Source: Scatosoma sp048465415
GTDB lineage: Bacteria > Bacillota > Clostridia > Christensenellales > Borkfalkiaceae
Direction: 5' to 3'
Assembly: GCA_048465415.1 (NCBI GenBank)
Contig: DBFWLO010000023.1
Location: forward strand, 62,001 to 126,000
Length of the DNA: 64,000 nucleotides
The position numbers and the translations under genes are program-made. Every line of letters starts with the position of its first letter. Within the stretch, counting starts at the first letter, position 1. Shown in pieces: positions 15,025-24,322 of the stretch. The notes under the pieces were generated by a model. It had not been told where the DNA came from and made no database searches. It saw nothing but the letters and a program-made list of their open reading frames with translations.

Positions 15025-17799
15025 ATGAAGAAACTCAAAAGAATAGGAGTATGTATATTTGCTCTGTTGATGCTGCTTTGCGGACTGCCCGCGGGACTGT
15101 TTGCCTCTGCGGCCGGGGCGGAGGGACGCGTGCTGAAAGTCGCGTTTCCTCCCAGTCCGGGACTGAGTGAGAGGTACGAGGACGGAAGTTACGGCGGCAT
15201 CGTCTACGACTGGCTCCATGAGATTGCCAAATATACCGGTTGGAAATATGAGTATGTCTCGTTGACGGACGTCGACGAACTGTTGGTGCAGATGCAGACC
15301 GGCGAGTGCGATATTATGGGCGGTATGTACGCCGGGTTCGAATCCGATTACCTCTATCCCAAATATATGATGGGCTATAATTACTCGCTGTTGATTTACA
15401 GACAGGATAACGAGGAGATACGCAATTACGACTATACGACCATGAACGGCAAAAAGATCGGCGTATTCTCCAAAGCCGCGAGCAAGATCGAGCGTATGCA
15501 GAAGTTTTTGGACTTCAATAAAGTCGCCTGCGAGATCGTAGCTTACGATACGCCGGAAGCGTATCAGCAATGTCTGGACAAGGGGGAGGCCGATCTGATG
15601 CTGGGCAGCGACGTGTATTTGAAAGAGGGGTATAACGTCGCCGCGAAATTCGAGGGGGATCCGTGCTATCTCGTCATGTCGAAAAAAGACGAGGCGTTGT
15701 GCTCGCAGCTGAGCGCGGCTATGGAAGCGATCTATTCGGCCAACCCCAATTTCGCCACGCAGCTCTATGCGAAATATTTTCCCTCGGAATATATCAATTC
15801 CATTCAGTTTACGGATACGGAGCGCGCGTTTATCAAAGACGCCGATCCCATTCGCGTCGCCCTCGTGAACGACCGTTATCCGCTGCTTTACGAACAGGAT
15901 AACCGCCTTGTCGGGATCATTCCCGATACGCTGGATCTGATCTCCCGACGCGTCGGGCTTCGTTTTGAGTACGTGTTTGCCAAGACCTATCGCGGCATGC
16001 TCGATCTGGTGTCGGAGGGGAAAGCGGACGTCGTGGGCTGTTTTATGAACGCCGACGCTTCCGCGGACGCGCTGGGGTTTTCCCGCACGGTGAAGTTTTC
16101 CACGCTCGATTCGATCATTCTGCGCAATAAAAAGACGAGCGGAGAGATGTCGGGGCTGACGATGGCGATGCCGGAGGGACGGGATTTCAAGACTGCGGGC
16201 GCGGGGGACTCCGTTAAATTCTACGGCACGTATGAGGACTGCCTCAAAGCCGTCAATAAAGGCGAAGCCGACTATACCCGGATCCCCGTCGCGTTCGTCG
16301 AGGACTTTTTCGCCGCGAAATACTATGCGAATATCGTCTTGCGGGCGGATATAAACGAGAGCGAAGAAATAACGTTTGCTTTGCCGTCGCAGCAAAACGT
16401 AATCCTTTATTCGCTGATGAATAAAGCGGTGAATAATTTGTCGCAGACGGAGACGGAAAATATTCTGATGCGGAATACGGTAGGGCTCCGGGAAACGAGA
16501 GTCTCTTTGGAAATGCTTCTTTACAGCAATCCCGTCATGGTCATCGGAATCGGGCTGGGGCTGATCCTCTTGCTGACGTTCATCGTGCTTCTGTTCGCAT
16601 TCATGCGCATGCGGACAAAGGTCATACAAGTGAAACTGGAACAGGCGGAAGCGACGAGCGAAGCGAAATCGGATTTTCTTTCGCGCATGTCTCACGAGAT
16701 CCGCACGCCTATGAACGCCATCATCGGCTTGACCAACTTAGCGCGCCGCGCGGAGGGAATTTCTCACGACGTGGAAAGCAAACTCGCGCAGATCGATACG
16801 TCGGCGCAGTTCCTCTTATCCCTGTTGAACGATATTCTCGATATGTCCAAGATCGACCGTCAGAAAATGAAGCTGGAAGCGGCGCCCTTCGATCTCGGGG
16901 AAACGGCGAAGGAATTGGAGGAAATGTTCTCCGCGCAGATGTCGGAGAAAAAGCTCGGCTTTGAAGTGAGCGTCGAAGTAAAGGACAGCCTTTTCGTCGG
17001 TGATGAGCTCCGGCTCAGACAGATCCTGACCAATCTTCTTTCCAACGCCTATAAATTTACGGACGAAGGCGGAAGCGTGCGTCTGCTCGTCAAAGAGGAG
17101 CGTCGGGACGAAGAAAAAGCCGAGCTTCGTTTCTCCGTCGCAGACACCGGAATCGGTATCCGGGCGGAAGACGTCGAACATATCTTTCACTCCTTTGAAC
17201 AGGTGTCCAACGGCAAAAGAAAAATCCCCGGCACGGGACTGGGGCTTCCCATTTGCAGCAGTCTGGTGAAACTGATGGGCGGAAATCTGAAAGTGGACAG
17301 CGCCCCCGGTCTGGGTTCGGAGTTTTATTTCACGATCGAATTGCCCGTTCACCATGGCGAGCTTTTGAGCGGGGAACTTTCTTCGGCGGAGGAAACGGAT
17401 TTGAAAGGCCTCAAAGTACTCTTGGCGGAGGACAACGAAATCAACGCCGAGATCGCGATTGAGGTGATGAAACTCAAAGAGATCGAAGTCGATTGGGCAA
17501 AAGACGGCAAAGGCGCGGTGGAGATGTTCTGCGAAAAACCGGAAAATTATTACGCCGCGGTTCTGATGGATCTGAATATGCCCGTGTTGGACGGTCTTTC
17601 GGCGGCGAAAGAGATCCGCGCGCTGCCGAGGAAAGACGCTTTGAGCGTGCCCATCGTCGCGATGACGGCGAACACCTTCCAGGAGGACCGCGAAAACGCG
17701 GCCGCCGCGGGTATGAACGATTTTCTGCCCAAACCTTTCAATATCGATCAACTGTACGCGGTATTGCGGAAGGCTTCGGAGCAAGAAAGAAAAATATAA
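15025..17799 (+). CDS. BvgS-like hybrid sensor histidine kinase
   Basis: A membrane sensor of 924 residues. Residues 1-32 are a signal peptide. Two tandem periplasmic-binding-protein family 3 (amino-acid binding type) domains follow at about 37-265 and 270-490, so it probably senses a small ligand outside the cell. A transmembrane helix lies at about 502-525. The HisKA dimerisation domain has H557 in MSHEIRTP. The HATPase has N, G1 (DTGIGI) and G2 (GTGLGL) boxes. A C-terminal receiver domain has the acidic pair E802/D803 and phospho-acceptor D849. There is no PAS or HPt domain and no response regulator gene beside it, so the output partner is unknown. The ligand cannot be named. Confidence 0.92.
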   Translation: MKKLKRIGVCIFALLMLLCGLPAGLFASAAGAEGRVLKVAFPPSPGLSERYEDGSYGGIVYDWLHEIAKYTGWKYEYVSLTDVDELLVQMQTGECDIMGGMYAGFESDYLYPKYMMGYNYSLLIYRQDNEEIRNYDYTTMNGKKIGVFSKAASKIERMQKFLDFNKVACEIVAYDTPEAYQQCLDKGEADLMLGSDVYLKEGYNVAAKFEGDPCYLVMSKKDEALCSQLSAAMEAIYSANPNFATQLYAKYFPSEYINSIQFTDTERAFIKDADPIRVALVNDRYPLLYEQDNRLVGIIPDTLDLISRRVGLRFEYVFAKTYRGMLDLVSEGKADVVGCFMNADASADALGFSRTVKFSTLDSIILRNKKTSGEMSGLTMAMPEGRDFKTAGAGDSVKFYGTYEDCLKAVNKGEADYTRIPVAFVEDFFAAKYYANIVLRADINESEEITFALPSQQNVILYSLMNKAVNNLSQTETENILMRNTVGLRETRVSLEMLLYSNPVMVIGIGLGLILLLTFIVLLFAFMRMRTKVIQVKLEQAEATSEAKSDFLSRMSHEIRTPMNAIIGLTNLARRAEGISHDVESKLAQIDTSAQFLLSLLNDILDMSKIDRQKMKLEAAPFDLGETAKELEEMFSAQMSEKKLGFEVSVEVKDSLFVGDELRLRQILTNLLSNAYKFTDEGGSVRLLVKEERRDEEKAELRFSVADTGIGIRAEDVEHIFHSFEQVSNGKRKIPGTGLGLPICSSLVKLMGGNLKVDSAPGLGSEFYFTIELPVHHGELLSGELSSAEETDLKGLKVLLAEDNEINAEIAIEVMKLKEIEVDWAKDGKGAVEMFCEKPENYYAAVLMDLNMPVLDGLSAAKEIRALPRKDALSVPIVAMTANTFQEDRENAAAAGMNDFLPKPFNIDQLYAVLRKASEQERKI

Positions 17800-17820
17800 A
17801 TCTCAGCGAGGTATGATCGT

Positions 17821-18861
17821 ATGGTAAAAATCGAAAAATACAAAAAATTTATCCTTTCCTCCTTAAAAGAAATTATGTCCGTCGACAGTCCCACGGGCTT
17901 TTCCGCCGCCATCAACCGCAAGCTCGTTCAGATGCTTTCGGAAATGGGGTATCGGGCGGAAACGACGAATAAGCGGCTCGTCAAAGTATGCGTGCCGGGC
18001 AAAAGCCGCGATAAAAAGATCGCGATTTCCGCGCACGTGGATACGCTGGGGGCGATGGTGAGAAGCGTGAGCGCGGACGGAAAGCTCCGTTTTACGCGGC
18101 TGGGAGGGCCTATCCTCGCCACGCTCGACGGCGAGTACTGCCGGATCTACGCGGACGGCGGCAAAGTATATACGGGCACGTTTCTCTCCGATTCCTGTTC
18201 CTGTCACGTCTATAAGGACGCGGGCACGCTCGAACGCAGCGAAAATACGATGTACGTGCGTTTAGACGAGGAAGTGAGCTCGGCGGCGGACGTGGCGGCG
18301 CTCGGGATCCGTACGGGGAGCGTGATCGCCTACGATCCGAAAACGATCGTTACGGAGAGCGGGTTCGTAAAGTCGAGATTTTTAGACGATAAAGCGGGCA
18401 GCGCATGTCTGCTCGCCGTACTCGAAATTCTCGCCCGGGAAGGGAAAACGCCCGCTTACGACGCCGATTTCTATTTTACCAATTACGAAGAAGTCGGCCA
18501 CGGCGCGGCGACGGTCGGAACAGACGCGGACGAGCTTCTCGCCGTGGATATGGGCTGCGTGGGCGCGGATCTCGCGTGTAAGGAAACGCAGGTCTCCGTC
18601 TGCGTCAAGGACGGTCACGGGCCCTACGATTACGAAATGGTGGAGCGGCTGCTCTCGCTCGCCAAAGAAAACGGCATCGATTGCGCGGCGGACGTGTATC
18701 CCTATTACGGCTCGGACGTGGGCGCGGCGTGGGACGCCGGCGCGGACGTCAAGGGCGGACTCATCGGCCCGGGCGTGCACGCCTCGCACGGTATGGAACG
18801 CACGCATATCAAGGGCCTTTACGCGACCGTTTCTCTGCTTTGCGCCTATCTCGGACTCTGA
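17821..18861 (+). CDS. M42 family metallopeptidase
   Basis: Cytosolic dinuclear-metal aminopeptidase of the FrvX/TET type that trims peptides. The 346 residues carry the metal and catalytic landmarks of clan MH: H72 and D74 in AHVDTLG, D189-D190 in LDDKAG, the E223-E224 pair in YEEVGHG, and H323 near the C terminus in ASHGMERTH. It starts 21 bases after the kinase and is the first of a run of closely spaced genes reaching panE. Glutamyl versus general aminopeptidase specificity cannot be read from sequence. Confidence 0.9.
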   Translation: MVKIEKYKKFILSSLKEIMSVDSPTGFSAAINRKLVQMLSEMGYRAETTNKRLVKVCVPGKSRDKKIAISAHVDTLGAMVRSVSADGKLRFTRLGGPILATLDGEYCRIYADGGKVYTGTFLSDSCSCHVYKDAGTLERSENTMYVRLDEEVSSAADVAALGIRTGSVIAYDPKTIVTESGFVKSRFLDDKAGSACLLAVLEILAREGKTPAYDADFYFTNYEEVGHGAATVGTDADELLAVDMGCVGADLACKETQVSVCVKDGHGPYDYEMVERLLSLAKENGIDCAADVYPYYGSDVGAAWDAGADVKGGLIGPGVHASHGMERTHIKGLYATVSLLCAYLGL

Positions 18862-18871
18862 GGAAAAGAAG

Positions 18872-19273
18872 ATGAAAAAACATTTATACGTGGCGGCGGG
18901 GCTCCTTTTTGACAAGGGCCGGCTGTTTGCGGCGAAAAGAGGGGAAAGTCCCTACCCTTATCTGGCGCATAAATACGAATTTCCGGGCGGAAAAATCGAA
19001 GCGGGCGAGCGCGGCGAGGACGCCGTAAAGCGGGAACTGAAAGAGGAACTCGATCTCGACGTAAAAGTGGGGGGACTGTTTGCGAAAACGACTTTTGAGT
19101 ATCCCGATTTCATCGTCACCCTTTCCGTTTACGAATGTGAAATGCTTTCGGATTTTTGCCTGAAAGAGCACGAAAGCTATGCCTGGCTTCCCCCGTCCGC
19201 GCTTCTGGCAAAGGAATGGGCGCCGGCGGACGCGGATATGATCGAAACGCTGAAAAGGATATACGGAGAATAA
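18872..19273 (+). CDS. NUDIX hydrolase, MutT-like
   Basis: The 133-residue protein has a NUDIX box: GG-x4-GE, then REL-KEEL. The last Gly of the classic consensus is replaced by Asp. It resembles MutT/8-oxo-dGTP diphosphatases in length and in its (K/R)YEFPGGK-type lead-in, so pool sanitation is likely but the substrate is unproven. It starts 10 bases after the M42 peptidase stop and ends 4 bases before the next gene, indicating one operon. Confidence 0.85.
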   Translation: MKKHLYVAAGLLFDKGRLFAAKRGESPYPYLAHKYEFPGGKIEAGERGEDAVKRELKEELDLDVKVGGLFAKTTFEYPDFIVTLSVYECEMLSDFCLKEHESYAWLPPSALLAKEWAPADADMIETLKRIYGE

Positions 19274-19277
19274 GGAC

Positions 19278-19790
19278 ATGGAAAATATTATCCTTATAGG
19301 CATGCCCGCCTCGGGAAAAAGCACGATCGGCGTACTTTTAGCCAAAAAAATCGGGTTCGGCTTCATCGACAGCGATCTCGTGATCCAAGCCCGCGAAGGC
19401 CGGCTTTTAAGTCGTATCCTCGCCGAAGAGGGGCTGGAAGAGTTTTTGCGGATCGAAGAAAAGATCAATTCCGAGCTCTGCGCCGATAGATGCGTAATCG
19501 CGACGGGCGGCAGCGCCGTTTACGGCTCGAAAGCGATGGAACATCTCAAAAAGATGGGTGTAATCGTTTACTTACGCCTTTCTTATGCGGAGATCGAAAG
19601 ACGTCTTTCCGATTTAAGGGGACGGGGCGTGGCGATTAAGGAAGGCTGTACCCTCCGTGATCTCTACGAGGAACGCATTCCTCTCTACGAGCGTTACGCC
19701 GACGTTGCGGCGGATTTGGACGGCAAGGATCTTTCCGCCGCGCTGAAAGCCGTTTTGAGCGCGTTAAAAATCGGGGAGGATAAGAAATGA
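19278..19790 (+). CDS. aroK: Shikimate kinase
   Basis: A 170-residue P-loop kinase with G8-x4-GKST (8-16), a DSD pair typical of shikimate binding (FIDSDLVIQ), and FLRIEEK where FRxxE is expected. The glycine motif after the beta strand reads ATGGSAV rather than GGG. The lid and C-terminal EERIPLYERYAD also fit shikimate kinase. No other aro gene lies in the window. A related small-metabolite kinase is possible but less likely. The last four bases overlap the panE start (ATGA). Confidence 0.78.
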   Translation: MENIILIGMPASGKSTIGVLLAKKIGFGFIDSDLVIQAREGRLLSRILAEEGLEEFLRIEEKINSELCADRCVIATGGSAVYGSKAMEHLKKMGVIVYLRLSYAEIERRLSDLRGRGVAIKEGCTLRDLYEERIPLYERYADVAADLDGKDLSAALKAVLSALKIGEDKK

Positions 19791-20833
19791 AAGTAGCGGT
19801 ATACGGCGCGGGCGCTATGGGAACGCTGTTCGGCGCCGTTTTGTCCGAATACAGGAAAGCGGAACAGGTCGATCTGATCGGCCGGAATAAGGAACATATC
19901 GCCGCGCTTAAAGAGCGGGGCGCGCATATCGTGTGCGCGACGCAAAGCCGGGATTTCATGATCGAGGTAGACGCGTTGCTGCCCGAGGAGATGACCGATC
20001 GTTACGACGTAATTTTTCTCATGACCAAACAGCGCGACAACGCGAAGATCGCGGAATTTTTGAAAGAGCATCTCACGGACGAGGGGATCGTCTGCACGAC
20101 GCAGAACGGTCTCCCGGAGGAGTCGATCGCCGGGATCATCGGCAAGGACAGAACCTACGGCGGCATCGCTGCCTGGGGCGCGACTTTCGTCGAACCCGGC
20201 ACGGTGGCGCTCACTTCCGATCCCGGATCGATGTCGATAGAGATCGGCTGTTATGCCGGCAAGGGGAAAAAGACGGACGAACTGCTCAAACTGCTCGATG
20301 AAGTCAATTATTTCACGAACGGAGTGGAGTTTGTCAGAGCGACGGAAAACCTCATGGGCAGCCGTTGGAGCAAACTCGCGATCAACGCGGCGTTTTCCGG
20401 TCTTTCCGTGCTTACGGGGCTTACGTTCGGCGAACTCGCCAAAAAACGCGAATCGCGAAAAATCGCACTGAGGATCCTTCGCGAATGTTTTGACGTCGCC
20501 GGCGCGGCGGGTGTGACGCTCGAACCGTTGCAGGGGCATAACATGAAAAAACTGCTCGGCAGAAAGGGCTTTTTCGGCACGCAGCTGGCAATGTTCCTTC
20601 TGCCCATCGCCATGCGCGGACATAGGGGGCTCGTGTCGGGTATGCTGAAAGATCTCGAAAAGGGCAGGAAGTGCGAAATCGATTACATAAACGGCGCGGT
20701 ATGCCGTTGGGGGGATAAATACGGCGTGGAAACGCCGCTGTGCGACGCGGTCGTGGAAATAACGCACGGCATCGAAAACGGGCTCTATGAAATTTCCTAC
20801 CGCAACGTGGATTTTTTGAAAGACCTCGTTTAA
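19787..20833 (+). CDS. panE: 2-dehydropantoate 2-reductase (ketopantoate reductase)
   Basis: NADPH-dependent reductase of the pantothenate/CoA pathway. The 348 residues begin with a Rossmann GxGAMG motif (VYGAGAMGTLFG). They show the family block with the catalytic Lys and Asn in WSKLAINAAFSGLS. At 348 residues it is longer than typical PanE (~300), with an insertion in the C-terminal helical half. No panB or panC is present, so another ketoacid or opine-type substrate cannot be excluded. It overlaps aroK by four bases. Confidence 0.82.
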   Translation: MKVAVYGAGAMGTLFGAVLSEYRKAEQVDLIGRNKEHIAALKERGAHIVCATQSRDFMIEVDALLPEEMTDRYDVIFLMTKQRDNAKIAEFLKEHLTDEGIVCTTQNGLPEESIAGIIGKDRTYGGIAAWGATFVEPGTVALTSDPGSMSIEIGCYAGKGKKTDELLKLLDEVNYFTNGVEFVRATENLMGSRWSKLAINAAFSGLSVLTGLTFGELAKKRESRKIALRILRECFDVAGAAGVTLEPLQGHNMKKLLGRKGFFGTQLAMFLLPIAMRGHRGLVSGMLKDLEKGRKCEIDYINGAVCRWGDKYGVETPLCDAVVEITHGIENGLYEISYRNVDFLKDLV

Positions 20834-20882
20834 GGGGCGCGAAAGCTGTTTATACTCTAAGAAAAACGCGAAGGAAGCACGA

Positions 20883-21779
20883 ATGGATATTTTTCTGCAT
20901 TATATACTGCCGCCCCTCGTCGGAGCGGCGATCGGCTATGTCACCAACTGGATCGCGGTAAAAATGCTTTTCCGCCCGCTCTATCCCAAATATCTCGGCA
21001 AATGGAGACTCCCGTTCACGCCCGGCATCATTCCCCGGCGCAAGGACGCGCTCGCCCAAGCGATCGGGAAAGCGGTGGGGGAGGAACTGCTGACAAAGGA
21101 GGATATTCGGCGGGCGTTTTGCGGCGAGGAAAAGAAAGCGGCGCTTGTGGGAAAATTGACGGACGGCCTTTACGCAGCCGCGGAAAATTCCGTGGCGGGA
21201 CTCGCCGCGACTCTTTTCGAGTCGGAGTCGTTCGAGGAAAAAAAGGCCGCCTTGTCGGAGCGGGTGGCGGAAAAAACGGTCGAGGCGCTGCCGGAACTGA
21301 GAATCGGCGATACGGTCGCCGAGGCGGCGGGGAAAGCCGTACTCGAAAAAATAAAAGGCTCGCCGCTCGGCATCTTCGTGGGCGAGAACACCGTGCGCAC
21401 GCTCGCGAATTCGATGTCGGGGAAAATCGACGCCTATCTCGCGGAACACGGCAAAGAAAAATTGCTGCCCGTCGTGCGCCGGCAGGTGGACGCGCTTGCG
21501 GAAACGCCCGTGGAAGGGCTTTTGCAAAGCGCGGGCATAGAGCGGGCGGAGATGGAAAAAATCGTCTCCGGCATCTACGAACGCGCGCTGCTGCCCGCGA
21601 TCGGCGAAGCGGCCGCCTCCTTCGACGTCGCAAAAGAAGTGGAAAAAAAGATCGAAGAAATGGACGTTAAAGAACTGGAAAAGCTCTGTCTGTCCGTGAT
21701 GAAAAAAGAACTCAACGCCATCACGTGGCTCGGCGGACTCATCGGACTTCTCCTTGGCGTCGTCAATATTTTTCTCTGA
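20883..21779 (+). CDS. DUF445 family membrane protein
   Basis: A 298-residue protein with an N-terminal hydrophobic segment carrying the family hallmark GAAIGYVTNWIAVKMLFRPL, then PGIIPRRKD. A long, mostly helical charged middle follows, with a C-terminal transmembrane segment (GGLIGLLLGVVNIFL). This two-anchor layout matches the YheB/YtrH-like DUF445 family, of unknown function and sometimes linked to sporulation or the envelope in Firmicutes. GAAGGA precedes the ATG. Confidence 0.85.
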   Translation: MDIFLHYILPPLVGAAIGYVTNWIAVKMLFRPLYPKYLGKWRLPFTPGIIPRRKDALAQAIGKAVGEELLTKEDIRRAFCGEEKKAALVGKLTDGLYAAAENSVAGLAATLFESESFEEKKAALSERVAEKTVEALPELRIGDTVAEAAGKAVLEKIKGSPLGIFVGENTVRTLANSMSGKIDAYLAEHGKEKLLPVVRRQVDALAETPVEGLLQSAGIERAEMEKIVSGIYERALLPAIGEAAASFDVAKEVEKKIEEMDVKELEKLCLSVMKKELNAITWLGGLIGLLLGVVNIFL

Positions 21780-21793
21780 GGGAAAAGTTTCGG

Positions 21794-21822
21794 TTGACAA
21801 AGGCGGAGAGCCGTGCTAAAAT
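21794..21822 (+). promoter_or_regulatory. Promoter of gltX
   Basis: TTGACA (21794-21799), 17-base spacer, TGC-extended TAAAAT (21817-21822). Transcription should start near 21829, within the short repeats that precede the ATG. Confidence 0.85.
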
Positions 21823-21857
21823 AAAACGAAAAGTAAAACGAAAGGTAAAACGGAAGG
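21822..21857 (+). repeat. Three 12-bp repeats carrying SD-like sequence before gltX
   Basis: TAAAACGAAAAG, TAAAACGAAAGG and TAAAACGGAAGG follow one another, then TAAAATATG with the start codon. The last copies contain GAAAGG/GGAAGG Shine-Dalgarno-like cores, so the ribosome-binding region is itself a tandem repeat. Confidence 0.75.
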
Positions 21858-21863
21858 TAAAAT

Positions 21864-23501
21864 ATGGATCTGAACAAACTCGCGAACGCGTTGATTCCCG
21901 ACGAAAACGTCAAACCGCTCGCCTATTACGAACAGCGTTACCCCGAAAGAAATCTGCCCAAAGGCGCGGAAGTGACGCGGCTCGCGCCCAGCCCGACGGG
22001 TTTTATGCATCTGGGCAATCTCTACGTCGCCGTCGCCAACGAACGCGTCGCGCATCAAAGCGGCGGCGTTTTCTATCTCCGCATCGAGGATACGGACGAA
22101 AAGCGTAAAGTGGAGGGCGCGGTGGACGTCATTCACTCCTCGCTCCGCTATTTCGGCATCACGTTCGACGAAGGCGCCGATCTCTCCGGGGATTACGGCC
22201 CCTATTATCAGAGACAGCGCGCGGAGATCTATCACGCTTACGCGAAAGACCTGATCCGCCGCGGGCTCGCCTATCCCTGTTTCTGCACGGAAGAGGAGCT
22301 GGAAAAGACGCGCGAATACCAGACGGAACATAAATTTCTGCCCGGCTATTACGGCGAATTCGCGGCCTGCCGGAATTTGAGCGAAGCGGAAATCTATGAA
22401 AAGCTCGCCGCGGGAAAGCCGTACGTGATCCGTTTGAAATCGCAGGGAAACGCGGAGAATAAAACGGTCTTTCACGATGCGATCAAAGGGGAGATCACCC
22501 TTCCCGAAAACGACCAGGACGTCGTTATTCTCAAATCGGACGGAATCCCGACTTACCATTTCGCGCACGCGATCGACGATCATTTCATGCGCACGACGCT
22601 GGTCATTCGCGGCGAGGAGTGGCTCTCTTCTCTGCCCATACACGTCGAACTTTTTAAAGTGCTCGGCTTCCGGCTGCCCAAGTACGGACATAACTGCTCT
22701 ATTCAGAAGATCGACGGCGGGCGCCGCAAACTGTCCAAGCGCAAGGATCCCGAAGCGTCGCTCACGTTCTACCGCGAGGAAGGGTATCACCCCGCGGCGG
22801 TCAAGACGTATATGATGACGCTGCTCAATTCCAACTTCGAGGAATGGACGCTGAAATTCCCCGACAAGCCTTTGGACGAATTCAAATATGCCATCGGTAA
22901 AATGGGCAGGAGCGGAGCGCTCTTCGATATCGTCAAACTCAACGATATTTCCAAGCTCGCCCTTTCCCGCCTTTCCGAAGCGGAACTGTATGATTTTTTC
23001 AAAGACTGGGCGGAGCATTACGGCACGGATACGCAGAAGGATTATTTTAGCGATAAAGAATACATGGGGAAAGTACTTGCGCTCTGCATGGGCGCGGGCG
23101 GCAAAAAGCGCCGCAAGGATTTTATATCCGCAAAACAGGCGCTCGGTATGATCTCCTATTTCTTCGATCAAAGTTTCGCTCCCGATTATGTCTACCGTTT
23201 CCCCGCCGACGTCGTTAAAACCGTTTTAAAGGCGTTTAAAGGGGCCTACGTTTACGAGGACGACGCGGCCGTATGGTTTGACAAGGTCAAGGCCGTCGCC
23301 TCGCAGAACGGATTTGCGGCCGATATAAAGGCGTATAAGGAAAATCCCGACGCTTATCCCGGCAACGTGGCGGACGTGGCGGAAATGCTGCGCGTGGCGA
23401 CGACGGGACTCGCCAACACGCCCGACCTTTGGACGATCATGCAAATCCTCGGCGAAGAGCGAGTCGTAAAGCGGCTGGACGCGGCGATCGCGGCGCTGTG
23501 A
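21864..23501 (+). CDS. gltX: Glutamate--tRNA ligase
   Basis: Charges tRNA-Glu (and possibly tRNA-Gln). The 545 residues include the HIGH-type motif in PSPTGFMHLGN (H49), the conserved LRIEDTD block, and KMSKS as KLSKR at 289-293. An all-helical anticodon-binding region ends the protein. It is somewhat longer than canonical GltX (~480) through an extended C-terminal part. A family-typical leucine/phenylalanine block before KLSKR is kept. It has its own promoter and is followed by a long hairpin. Confidence 0.93.
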   Translation: MDLNKLANALIPDENVKPLAYYEQRYPERNLPKGAEVTRLAPSPTGFMHLGNLYVAVANERVAHQSGGVFYLRIEDTDEKRKVEGAVDVIHSSLRYFGITFDEGADLSGDYGPYYQRQRAEIYHAYAKDLIRRGLAYPCFCTEEELEKTREYQTEHKFLPGYYGEFAACRNLSEAEIYEKLAAGKPYVIRLKSQGNAENKTVFHDAIKGEITLPENDQDVVILKSDGIPTYHFAHAIDDHFMRTTLVIRGEEWLSSLPIHVELFKVLGFRLPKYGHNCSIQKIDGGRRKLSKRKDPEASLTFYREEGYHPAAVKTYMMTLLNSNFEEWTLKFPDKPLDEFKYAIGKMGRSGALFDIVKLNDISKLALSRLSEAELYDFFKDWAEHYGTDTQKDYFSDKEYMGKVLALCMGAGGKKRRKDFISAKQALGMISYFFDQSFAPDYVYRFPADVVKTVLKAFKGAYVYEDDAAVWFDKVKAVASQNGFAADIKAYKENPDAYPGNVADVAEMLRVATTGLANTPDLWTIMQILGEERVVKRLDAAIAAL

Positions 23502-23510
23502 AAATACGTA

Positions 23511-23548
23511 AAATCCACCGGCTCCGAGCCTTCGGAGCCGGTGGATTT
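23511..23548. terminator. Long hairpin between convergent gltX and dapB
   Basis: A perfect 17-bp stem (AAATCCACCGGCTCCGA and its complement) with a 4-base loop. No T-run follows in the gltX direction; the dapB direction has a weak T-rich stretch. It probably acts as a terminator or mRNA 3'-end stabiliser for both genes. Confidence 0.6.
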
Positions 23549-23566
23549 ATAGGGCGTACGAAAGAC

Positions 23567-24322
23567 TTATTCTGCCGCCAACAGATCTTTCATGTCGTAT
23601 AGGCCCGCCGGTTTTCCGACGAGGAATTTGGCGGCGCGGACCGCGCCCGCGGCAAAGACGCGTTTGCTTCTCGCGCTGTGCGTGATCGTGAGGATCTCGT
23701 CTTCTCCGGCGAACATCACTTCGTGCTCGCCGACGATGGTGCCGCCGCGCACGGCGTGAATGCCGATCTCCGTTTTCTCCCGCGCGCCTACGATGCCGCT
23801 TCTGCCTTCCACATAACGTTTTGTGCCGCCGAAGGCTTCGTTGATCGTGTCGGCCAGCATCAAAGCGGTGCCGGAAGGGGCGTCTTTTTTAAGGTTGTGA
23901 TGCCGTTCGATAATCTCCGCGTCGAACGCGCCGCCGAGCGCTTCCGCCGCCGCCTTGCAAAGCGCCTGCATGAGGTTGACGCCCAAAGAAAGATTGGCCG
24001 TTTTGAAAATTGCGATTTTGGACGCGTATTCGTCGATGCGTTTAAGATCCGCTTCGGAAAAGCCCGTCGCCGCGAGTACGATCCCGATTTGCCGTTCTTG
24101 GGCGAAGCGGAGACGGGCTTCGAGATTTTGCGGCGAGGAAAAATCGACGACGACGTCCACTTCTTCTTTTACGTCGGAAAAATTTTCATAGAGCGGGATC
24201 CCGATCTCTTTGGGATAGAGATCGACGCCGCAGACGGCTTTTGCCGTCTCGTCGTGTTCCAGGAGCGAGAGCACGTTTCCGCCCATTTTGCCGGCGGCGC
24301 CGCAGACGAGTATTCTGATCAT
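23567..24322 (-). CDS. dapB: 4-hydroxy-tetrahydrodipicolinate reductase
   Basis: Second committed step of lysine and diaminopimelate synthesis. The start is the ATG at 24322, which overlaps the dapA stop (ATGA). It gives 251 residues, a normal DapB length, and places the Rossmann motif GAAGKMG at the N terminus. The frame is open 52 codons further upstream, but that part lies inside dapA. The catalytic ERHHNLKKDAPSGT block is intact. Last gene of asd-dapA-dapB. Confidence 0.96.
   Translation of the reverse strand: MIRILVCGAAGKMGGNVLSLLEHDETAKAVCGVDLYPKEIGIPLYENFSDVKEEVDVVVDFSSPQNLEARLRFAQERQIGIVLAATGFSEADLKRIDEYASKIAIFKTANLSLGVNLMQALCKAAAEALGGAFDAEIIERHHNLKKDAPSGTALMLADTINEAFGGTKRYVEGRSGIVGAREKTEIGIHAVRGGTIVGEHEVMFAGEDEILTITHSARSKRVFAAGAVRAAKFLVGKPAGLYDMKDLLAAE

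Noticed and set aside
14956..16695. A 579-codon minus-strand frame opposite the hybrid kinase
   Set aside because: It covers the promoter, leader and sensor domains of a well-supported gene and shows no motif of its own.
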